From positions 1-27,422 of the forward strand of contig CAZFLD010000059.1 in assembly GCA_964519835.1 (NCBI GenBank): a stretch of 27,422 bases of DNA, in the 5' to 3' direction. A program made the position numbers and the translations under genes. Each line of letters starts with the position of its first letter. Position 1 is the stretch's first letter. Below are positions 22,845 through 27,422 of this stretch, piece by piece. This stretch comes from CAZFLD01 sp964519835. GTDB lineage: Bacteria; Spirochaetota; Spirochaetia; DSM-27196; CAZFLD01. The notes below the pieces were generated by a model. The model worked only from the letters and a program-made list of their open reading frames with translations. It searched no databases and had not been told where the DNA came from.

Positions 22845-23813
22845 CTACCCTTCCCGCAAATCGAGCCAGGCCACCTCATCGTCCGTTAGTGTGGTTTCCA
22901 GGGCCGCGACGTTTGCCTCGGCCTCTTCCCGGGTGTAAGCCGCTACAAGAGCATAGGTGTTCATCGGATGGTGGAGCACGTAGGCGATCGCTATCTGCGG
23001 GATGCTCGAGCCCCGCTTCTCCGCCAGAACGGCGGCCCGGTCAAGACGCTCCCAATTGTCGTCGGTAACGTAGCACCGAATGACGTGCTCCTCAAGCTCG
23101 TCTTTGACCTTCTCGAAGTTTTCCCGCCGAAGTCTACCGGAAAGGAATCCCCTGGCCAAACTCGACCACGCGAAGACCGGCATTTGGTTCGCGACGTACC
23201 AAGCGCGGGTTTCCTCGTTCGCGCGCCCGGAGATCGTCACACAGTCCGGGCCCCAGGGCGAGTCGACCTGCTCGGCAAGGCTGAAGTTGGGGCTGCTTGC
23301 CACCGGCGGGTGCAGGTCGTGCTCCTCGGCGTACGCAATCGCCTCGGCGATACGGGCGTGCGTCCAGTTCGAACAGCCCCACGCCCCGACCCTGGCGGAC
23401 GCGATCAGCTCGTTGAGTGTCTCCACCAATGGACCGACCTCTTGCTCGGGATCATCTCGATGAAAGAGCCACAGATCGATCGACTCCACGCCCAAGCGCT
23501 CGAGGGATTCGTTAACGTCGGTTTGTGCGTGCGCGGGCGAAACTCGTTTCTCGCCCTGGTAGGGATGGCAGCCCTTGTCGAGTATGACCACCTCGTCGCG
23601 GACACTACGCTCTCGAAGCCAGACGCCGAAGGCGCGCTCACAGTCGCCTCCACCGTAGACATGGGAGTGGTCGAAGAGGCGGACTCCCGTGTCCCATGCC
23701 GCGTCGAGAATCTCGTTGGTCGGGCCCTGACCATCCCCAGTCTGCAGCATCATACAGCCCTGACCAATGCGCGAGACCTGTTTTTCCAATCCCTCAACTC
23801 TTCCGTACTGCAT
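22845..23813 (-). CDS. Aldo/keto reductase
   Basis: This is a predicted cytoplasmic NAD(P)H-dependent oxidoreductase with a TIM-barrel fold, 322 residues. The catalytic tetrad is present: Asp48 and Tyr53 in RLFDHSHVYGGG, Lys80 in VILDKG and His118 in LWLFHRDD. GCSNWTHARI and later the WSSLARGFLSGR segment are typical of the family. The ATG at 23813 has GAGGAG six bases upstream. A 16-codon reading frame on the same strand ends two bases before this ATG. The substrate is unknown; many relatives near sugar importers act on sugars or their derivatives. It shares only moderate similarity with the second reductase in this window. Confidence 0.92.
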   Translation of the reverse strand: MQYGRVEGLEKQVSRIGQGCMMLQTGDGQGPTNEILDAAWDTGVRLFDHSHVYGGGDCERAFGVWLRERSVRDEVVILDKGCHPYQGEKRVSPAHAQTDVNESLERLGVESIDLWLFHRDDPEQEVGPLVETLNELIASARVGAWGCSNWTHARIAEAIAYAEEHDLHPPVASSPNFSLAEQVDSPWGPDCVTISGRANEETRAWYVANQMPVFAWSSLARGFLSGRLRRENFEKVKDELEEHVIRCYVTDDNWERLDRAAVLAEKRGSSIPQIAIAYVLHHPMNTYALVAAYTREEAEANVAALETTLTDDEVAWLDLREG

Positions 23814-23815
23814 CG

Positions 23816-23866
23816 TTACTCCTCAGTTGCTTGTGGGCCTACAATGACATGGTTTTGCGGCGGCAT
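23816..23866 (-). CDS. Possible 16-residue leader peptide before the aldo/keto reductase
   Basis: ATG at 23866 opens a 16-codon frame (MPPQNHVIVGPQATEE) whose TAA lies two bases before the reductase ATG. The reductase ribosome binding site is inside its last codons, so translation of the leader could affect reductase expression. No ribosome binding site of its own is visible. The 5-prime part lies in the repeated segment also found at 25805-25839, where the same strand encodes a similar opening, MPPQIDAIAG. Translation is not proven. Confidence 0.3.
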   Translation of the reverse strand: MPPQNHVIVGPQATEE

Positions 23867-23876
23867 GGTACCATAC
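23842..23876 (+). repeat. Left copy of a 35-nt imperfect direct repeat with a TGGTACCA core
   Basis: The segment matches 25805-25839 at 32 of 35 positions, and the last 23 bases (23854-23876) are identical. It contains the palindrome ATGGTACCAT. Here it lies upstream of the minus-strand aldo/keto reductase; TGGTACCAT can be read as an extended -10 on either strand. Confidence 0.85.
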
Positions 23877-23979
23877 GCCTCTTTGTTGATGGCGCCTGCA
23901 CGGAAATCATAGGCTTCGATAGCTGGCCGGCGGCAAGGATCGTGATCGCAGTTCCGGTGGGACGGTGGGGACACGTTAC

Positions 23980-24019
23980 TTTACACGCAACAACGTGTTA
24001 CGTTATTACGTGTTGGAGG
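23980..24019 (+). promoter_or_regulatory. Promoter/operator and ribosome binding site of the RHH-PIN module
   Basis: TTTACA (23980-23985) and TATTAC (24004-24009) are 18 bases apart. Palindromic ACGT cores occur at 23973, 23993, 24000 and 24008, and ACGTGTT is repeated directly 15 bases apart (23993 and 24008). These are likely sites for the ribbon-helix-helix antitoxin. GGAGG at 24015-24019 is five bases before the ATG at 24025. Confidence 0.55.
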
Positions 24020-24024
24020 TGTAG

Positions 24025-24261
24025 ATGCGAAACATTACACTCTCATTTCCAGATGACGTGGTAGAACGGGGACGCGAGTATGCCCGGCGCCGCGGGATGT
24101 CTCTAAACGCTCTCGTGCGGGAAGCGCTCCGTAGAATGATAGACACGGAAGAAGATGAGGCAACCGACGCCCTTTTTAGTGCTCTGGATGCGGCAGAGGG
24201 AAACTCCCACGGCACGACGTGGACACGGGATGAGCTCTATGACCGGCAAAATCTTTCTTGA
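24025..24261 (+). CDS. Ribbon-helix-helix antitoxin
   Basis: The 78-residue protein opens with the CopG/RHH strand MRNITLSFPDDVVERGREYA, followed by GMSLNALVREALRRMI as the second helix. The C-terminal tail (about 45-78, ALFSALDAAEGNSHGTTWTRDELYDR) is the likely toxin-binding part. It has a clear GGAGG ribosome binding site and a promoter region rich in ACGT repeats. It overlaps the PIN toxin gene downstream. As in other modules of this type it should neutralise the toxin and repress the operon. Confidence 0.88.
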   Translation: MRNITLSFPDDVVERGREYARRRGMSLNALVREALRRMIDTEEDEATDALFSALDAAEGNSHGTTWTRDELYDRQNLS

Positions 24262-24649
24262 TACCAATGTCTTGGTGTACGCGGGAGATAAAGGGAGTCC
24301 GGACAAGCGAGAGGTTGCGCGTAGGGTCATGGAGAACAGCGGCGCCTTCGCCGCCGTCTCCACGCAAGTCCTCCAGGAGTATTACGTCGTGGCTACGCGG
24401 AAGATGGGCGTAGCCCACCTCAGGGCGAAGGAGGTCATCAACGCAACCTGTGCCAAACTCGAGGTCATAACGGTCGACCCAGGGATAATCAGCAGGGCTG
24501 TTGACGGCTCGATTCTATGGCAGATCTCGTTCTGGGATGCGTTGATTCTAGCCGCCGCTGAGACCGCTTCGTGCGCCACGGTACTGTCTGAGGATCTCAG
24601 CGCGGGCCAACGCTATGGGTCGGTGGAAGTCCGCAATCCGTTCGGCTAG
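24239..24649 (+). CDS. PIN-domain toxin (VapC-like ribonuclease)
   Basis: The protein is a PIN-fold endoribonuclease of 136 residues. The metal-binding acids are all present: Asp8 in FLDTNVLVYA, Glu47 in VLQEYYV, Asp100 in FWDALILAAA and Asp119 in LSEDLSAGQ. VapC relatives cleave tRNA or rRNA and stop translation. I chose the ATG at 24239 because the fold begins right after it; an in-frame ATG at 24230 is equally possible. It overlaps the antitoxin gene by 23 bases in another frame, which indicates coupled translation. A longer frame from 24155 lies entirely within the antitoxin. Confidence 0.88.
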   Translation: MTGKIFLDTNVLVYAGDKGSPDKREVARRVMENSGAFAAVSTQVLQEYYVVATRKMGVAHLRAKEVINATCAKLEVITVDPGIISRAVDGSILWQISFWDALILAAAETASCATVLSEDLSAGQRYGSVEVRNPFG

Positions 24650-24671
24650 TTCGTCAACCCAACCATTTACC

Positions 24672-24700
24672 TTGCTCGCGATCGGTCTCCCCGGTACCAT
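24672..24700 (+). promoter_or_regulatory. Candidate promoter of the gapped exported gene
   Basis: TTGCTC (24672-24677) and TACCAT (24695-24700) are 17 bases apart. GGTACCAT is also found at the two aldo/keto reductase promoters. The transcript would begin near 24707, and GGGAGG follows before the ATG at 24723. Confidence 0.5.
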
Positions 24701-24722
24701 AAATGACCAGGGAGGCTTTATT

Positions 24723-24834
24723 ATGAAAACACGTTCCATGGTTCTTGCGCTGCTCCTGGCGAGTACAGCGTGTGTCTGGGGTGAGCCTTTCAACGCCACC
24801 GGGTTCCTCCACCAGAACGACGGTCTGGTGACCG
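24723..24834 (+). CDS. N-terminal part of an exported protein, cut by the assembly gap
   Basis: ATG at 24723 is preceded by AGGGAGG at a spacing of about seven. The first 20 residues (MKTRSMVLALLLASTACVWG) form a signal peptide; TAC could also be read as a weak lipobox, with cleavage before Cys17. The mature start reads EPFNATGFLHQNDGLVT and then runs into the N-run. The frame after the gap (to 25368) is probably the same protein, since the gap length of 100 is a placeholder and need not keep frame. Confidence 0.75.
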
Positions 24835-24934
24835 NNNNNNNNNNNNNNNNNNNNNNNNNNNNNNNNNNNNNNNNNNNNNNNNNNNNNNNNNNNNNNNNNN
24901 NNNNNNNNNNNNNNNNNNNNNNNNNNNNNNNNNN
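24835..24934. other. Assembly gap of 100 N
   Basis: A run of exactly 100 unknown bases marks a scaffold join of unspecified length. The seven bases before it (24828-24834) and the seven after it (24935-24941) are the same, GTGACCG, so an unresolved short repeat may be the cause of the break. Confidence 0.99.
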
Positions 24935-25368
24935 GTGACCGCCCGGTGCTCTACCTGAAGCGGTCGGAGACCAGCGGCCGGATTGAGGTGGACTTGGGCA
25001 TTGTTCGGGAGATCATCTTTCTTGAGTCCAGTAACAGCGGAACATTCTGGTCTGAGAACAGCCTCGTCCATGTCACGCTCAAGAACGGCCAAGAGTCTGA
25101 GTTTTTCCTTGCAGATAGAATCTACGACTTCCAGGTCTCACTCTTTGATAGCTTCACCGAATCCGTACAGCGGACAACGGTTGATGATGCTGCGGTTGCC
25201 CGCATCGTGTTTGGTGACGACTTCGGCAATGTGCGCATCAATCCAGATACAGGCAAGATTTGGCCGCCGAGCGGCGGCCGCCCTGGAGAGCGGGGAGTCG
25301 CCGATCGCTTTGGCTACCTACTCACCGGGGGGGAGACGTCCGGTGAGGGTCCCAGTCGGAGCAGATAA
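24935..25368 (+). CDS. C-terminal part of the gapped exported protein, function unknown
   Basis: The frame is open from the gap (DRPVLYLKRSETSGRIEVDLG onward) to the TAA at 25366-25368, about 144 codons. It has EVDLGIVREIIFLESS and VHVTLKNGQESEFFLADRIYDFQVSLFDSF, a pattern of alternating strands like a beta-rich periplasmic domain. I do not recognise a family. Its stop lies inside the convergent small frame that ends at 25318. Base use is less GC-rich than in the flanking genes. Confidence 0.65.
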
Positions 25369-25617
25369 AGCGGCAGAAACTCGTTGGTCACACCGTGGGT
25401 AGAAGCGGTCGTAGTGAACGTCGGCACCCAGTTCGGCAAGCGCTCCCGCAGCTTGCGGGTCGGCAAACACCACCGCAACATCCATCCGCGACAGCAAGTC
25501 CACGTAGTCCGCGACGACCGGGAAACCGGAGCCGCGCATCGCAAACTCGTCGGGGAAGCGATGATGCGTGTTGTACTGAAAGAAACGAGGATCGATCATC
25601 GGCGTGAATTTATTCAC
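25318..25617 (-). CDS. Doubtful small ORF, possibly a gene remnant
   Basis: A 99-codon minus-strand frame with a GTG start. The translation looks protein-like in part (DPRFFQYNTHHRFPDEFAM, then VVADYVDLLSRMDVAVVFADP), but no good ribosome binding site is present and the C-terminal 17 codons overlap the end of the convergent gene. The abrupt end in low-complexity GRLPPGE suggests a truncated gene. I cannot assign a family. Confidence 0.3.
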   Translation of the reverse strand: MNKFTPMIDPRFFQYNTHHRFPDEFAMRGSGFPVVADYVDLLSRMDVAVVFADPQAAGALAELGADVHYDRFYPRCDQRVSAALSAPTGTLTGRLPPGE

Positions 25618-25804
25618 AACTCGCCGACTCCGAAGAGGCTGAGTATCGAGAAAACGGAATTCACCGCGCCTCAGGCACCCGGCCTAACGACTTGTCGTTC
25701 CACTCCTTCGTCGTGTGTTGCCCGCCCATCGATCGAAGTACAAAGAACGGGATGCGGAGAAACCTGCCTTCCCCAGCGAACCGCCTTGATCGCTTGCATG
25801 CCCG

Positions 25805-25839
25805 CAATGGCATCGATTTGCGGCGGCATGGTACCATAC
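25805..25839 (+). repeat. Right copy of the 35-nt imperfect direct repeat with a TGGTACCA core
   Basis: This copy matches 23842-23876 at 32 of 35 positions, with the last 23 bases (25817-25839) identical. The two copies are in the same orientation, 1963 bases apart. This copy ends four bases before the start codon of the second aldo/keto reductase and contains its probable -10. Confidence 0.85.
25829..25837 (+). promoter_or_regulatory. Extended -10 promoter giving a leaderless aldo/keto reductase mRNA
   Basis: TGGTACCAT (TGnTACCAT) ends at 25837, six bases before the ATG at 25844, so transcription should begin at the A of the ATG. No Shine-Dalgarno sequence is present. Confidence 0.6.
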
Positions 25840-25843
25840 CGGC

Positions 25844-26779
25844 ATGAAATACAGACGACTTGGTAGCACAAATGAAAGAGTTTCGGTAGTGGGCATCGGC
25901 ACATGGCAGTTCGGCGGGGAGTGGGGCAAGGACTTTGACCAGAACGAGGTCGACGAGATGTTCAAGGCGGTTCGCGAGGTTGGCATCAGTCTTATCGACA
26001 CCGCGGAGTGCTACGGCGACCACCTTTCGGAGCAGTTTATCGGCAACTCCCTACGCACACTGTTTCCCGGCGAGCGGGACTCCTGGTTTATTGCCACCAA
26101 ATTCGGCCACAAGTTCCACGCTCCTTTTGAACGGGATCAGATCTGGGACGCCGACGGCGTGACAAAACAGCTGGAGGACAGCCTTCGGGCGCTTCAGACC
26201 GACTACGTGGATTTGCTTCAGTTTCACTCCGGCGGCAACGACGTATTTGACAACGACGATCTGTGGGAGCGCCTCGGCCGGCTCAAGGAGCAAGGCAAGG
26301 TCCGCTTCTTGGGAATCTCTATCGGGGCCAATACAAACGACTACCAAACCGGCAAGGCGCCGAAGGTCGGGGCCGAGGCAATCCAGGTTATTTACAACCG
26401 CCTGGACCGAGCGCCGGAGGAGAAGGTCTTCCCCCTGTGCATCGACCACAACCTCGGGGTCCTTGCCCGCGTGCCGCTCGCAAGCGGCTATTTGAGCGGC
26501 AAATACAAGCCCGGCGCCACATTCGATGCAAGCGACGTGCGGAGCCGGCACAACGCGGAGAAGGTGGCGGAGCGGCTCAAAGAGGTCGAGCGAATCGCCC
26601 GTGAGGAGGTCCCGGAGGGCGTGCCCATGGCGGAGTGGGCCCTTGCGTGGTGCCTCAAGCACCCTGCGGTCACCGCGGTTATTCCCGGCTGCAAAAACGT
26701 CGATCAGGTAAAAAGCAACGCCCGCGCGGCGGACTTGAGCGATTTGGTAACCGACCGCCATCCGCAGGCTACCGTGTAA
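25844..26779 (+). CDS. Aldo/keto reductase
   Basis: The 311-residue enzyme is a predicted NAD(P)H-dependent reductase with a TIM barrel. The catalytic tetrad is Asp52 and Tyr57 in IDTAECYG, Lys86 in ATKFGHK and His128 in LLQFHSGG. The typical opening MKYRRLGSTNERVSVVGIGT and the cofactor-end segment TAVIPGCKNVDQVKSN are both present, so it looks complete. The ATG has no ribosome binding site, which agrees with a leaderless transcript. It is not closely similar to the reductase at 22845-23813 but carries the same repeated promoter-region segment. The substrate is unknown. Confidence 0.93.
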   Translation: MKYRRLGSTNERVSVVGIGTWQFGGEWGKDFDQNEVDEMFKAVREVGISLIDTAECYGDHLSEQFIGNSLRTLFPGERDSWFIATKFGHKFHAPFERDQIWDADGVTKQLEDSLRALQTDYVDLLQFHSGGNDVFDNDDLWERLGRLKEQGKVRFLGISIGANTNDYQTGKAPKVGAEAIQVIYNRLDRAPEEKVFPLCIDHNLGVLARVPLASGYLSGKYKPGATFDASDVRSRHNAEKVAERLKEVERIAREEVPEGVPMAEWALAWCLKHPAVTAVIPGCKNVDQVKSNARAADLSDLVTDRHPQATV

Positions 26780-26924
26780 ACAGGCTCGGTGAGAGAAGGA
26801 GGGCGGCCGTGGCGGTGGGAGACGTCTGAGAAGCGGGGTCGGCAAGCGTCGCGCCGGTCCGCCGGGAATGCGTCGCAGCAGCCCGCATGGGCGCCGCGCC
26901 GTCACGCGCGACGCACCAAGCACC

Positions 26925-26954
26925 TTGGGGAAAGCAGGGCAAATCGGATATGAT
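26925..26954 (+). promoter_or_regulatory. Candidate promoter of the last gene
   Basis: TTGGGG (26925-26930) and TATGAT (26949-26954) are 18 bases apart; the -10 matches at five of six positions. TAGGAGG precedes the ATG at 26979 at a normal spacing. Confidence 0.45.
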
Positions 26955-26978
26955 ATCTTAGTAAAATAGGAGGATATT

Positions 26979-27416
26979 ATGGCCCTTGCGTCTGCAAATC
27001 TAATCTTTCGCATACTGACGTTTATGTTTCTCCTCTCGCCCGGAGCCAACGAGATGGGTATCGACGTCCTCGAGGATGGCCTGCCGGAGATGAGTCTCGT
27101 GGCCTACGAGATCGAGGAGGGCGTCCAAGTCGATTTTGCGCACGAAGAGCAAGAGGGAGCGTTTTTCACCGTCACGATGGAAGACGAATCGGACTATACG
27201 TACCGCTACGAGACTGCGGAAGGGGACTCCGCCACGTTCTCGCTGGCGCCGGTAGTGCAACAGATGAGTGCGTTCTACCTCTCCAACGAACCGGTCGGCG
27301 AGATCGAAACCGAAGACGGTGACGTGTGGGTTATGCGCGAGGGAGCGTCGGCCCTCTACTTGCGCTCCGAGCAACTCGGCGCCACCTTTGTGTTGGCCGA
27401 ATACAGCGGGTGGTAG
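26979..27416 (+). CDS. Small acidic secreted-type protein of unknown function
   Basis: The 145-residue product has a strong TAGGAGG ribosome binding site. Its N-terminus has a hydrophobic segment (ALASANLIFRILTFMFLLSPGA) that fits a signal peptide or membrane anchor. The rest is very acidic, with a pattern of beta strands (AYEIEEGVQVDFAHEEQEGAFFTVTM, later YRYETAEGDSATFSL). I do not recognise a family. It stands alone after the aldo/keto reductase with a 199-base gap, and the frame ends just before the window edge, so it is complete. Confidence 0.75.
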   Translation: MALASANLIFRILTFMFLLSPGANEMGIDVLEDGLPEMSLVAYEIEEGVQVDFAHEEQEGAFFTVTMEDESDYTYRYETAEGDSATFSLAPVVQQMSAFYLSNEPVGEIETEDGDVWVMREGASALYLRSEQLGATFVLAEYSGW

Positions 27417-27422
27417 GACTCC

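Larger units (their letters stand above)
25618..25843. other. Intergenic region before the second aldo/keto reductase
   Basis: About 225 bases. It contains the right copy of the 35-nt repeat and the promoter of the reductase. A minus-strand frame of 52 codons (25671-25829) starts at the repeat with MPPQIDAIAG, like the leader peptide of the first reductase, but it has no visible ribosome binding site. Confidence 0.45.

Noticed and set aside
23864..23955. Plus-strand peptide HGTIRLFVDGACTEIIGFDSW, resembling the C-terminal end of a GH32 glycosidase
   Set aside because: Only about 30 residues, no upstream domain, and it begins inside the repeated regulatory segment; likely chance.
25681..25710. 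GCCTAAC followed by GTCGTT, resembling an integron attC end
   Set aside because: No matching second core site or paired inner boxes were found at a suitable distance, and no integrase or cassette array is present.
1..27422. CRISPR arrays, tRNA or rRNA genes, insertion sequences
   Set aside because: No regularly spaced repeats beyond the imuB tandem repeat, no cloverleaf or rRNA stretch, and no transposase was recognised.

Overview
The window looks like a GC-rich (roughly 58-60% by eye) bacterial chromosome segment from a draft or metagenome assembly, since it holds one run of exactly 100 N. Nothing names the species. A carbohydrate ABC transporter with a divergent YesN/YesM-type two-component pair, a CBS-containing family II pyrophosphatase, many exported acidic proteins and lipobox or Sec signals suggest a diderm heterotroph. 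A marine or saline Spirochaetota member is my best guess, at low confidence.

Layout. 1-3253: an unresolved partial reading frame at the left edge, a D-lyxose/D-mannose-type sugar isomerase (-), a Met-rich lipoprotein (+), and an AbrB-type antitoxin with a Doc/Fic toxin (+). 3496-9006: the SOS mutasome cassette imuA-imuB-dnaE2 (-), tightly overlapping. 9034-9647: two tandem paralogous small membrane proteins (-). 9735-14044: three exported proteins (-), two of them caspase-like proteases carrying three PPC domains each in mirrored domain order. 14209-15576: Mn-dependent CBS pyrophosphatase (+). 15555-20068: ABC sugar importer (binding protein, two permeases) plus a cytoplasmic sulfatase (-). 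20211-22822: AraC-type response regulator and sensor kinase (+), divergent from the importer. 22845-23813: aldo/keto reductase (-). 24025-24649: RHH antitoxin and PIN toxin (+). 24723-25368: an exported protein interrupted by the assembly gap. 25318-25617: a doubtful small ORF (-). 25844-26779: second aldo/keto reductase (+). 26979-27416: small secreted-type protein (+).

How it works together. The importer, kinase/regulator and sulfatase form a coherent unit: a sulfated sugar is probably sensed outside, imported, and desulfated in the cytoplasm. No importer ATPase is encoded here, so a shared one must be supplied from elsewhere. The mutasome cassette has its own promoter whose -35/-10 spacer is filled by a 24-bp near-perfect palindrome, a strong candidate for the SOS repressor operator. 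The caspase pair, the membrane-protein pair and the mutasome all lie head to tail on the minus strand over about 10.5 kb.

The most unusual signals are the mirrored caspase-PPC pair, the imuA palindromic operator, a recurring promoter design (extended -10 exactly six bases before the start codon, implying leaderless mRNAs), and an approximately 35-nt imperfect repeat near both aldo/keto reductase starts.
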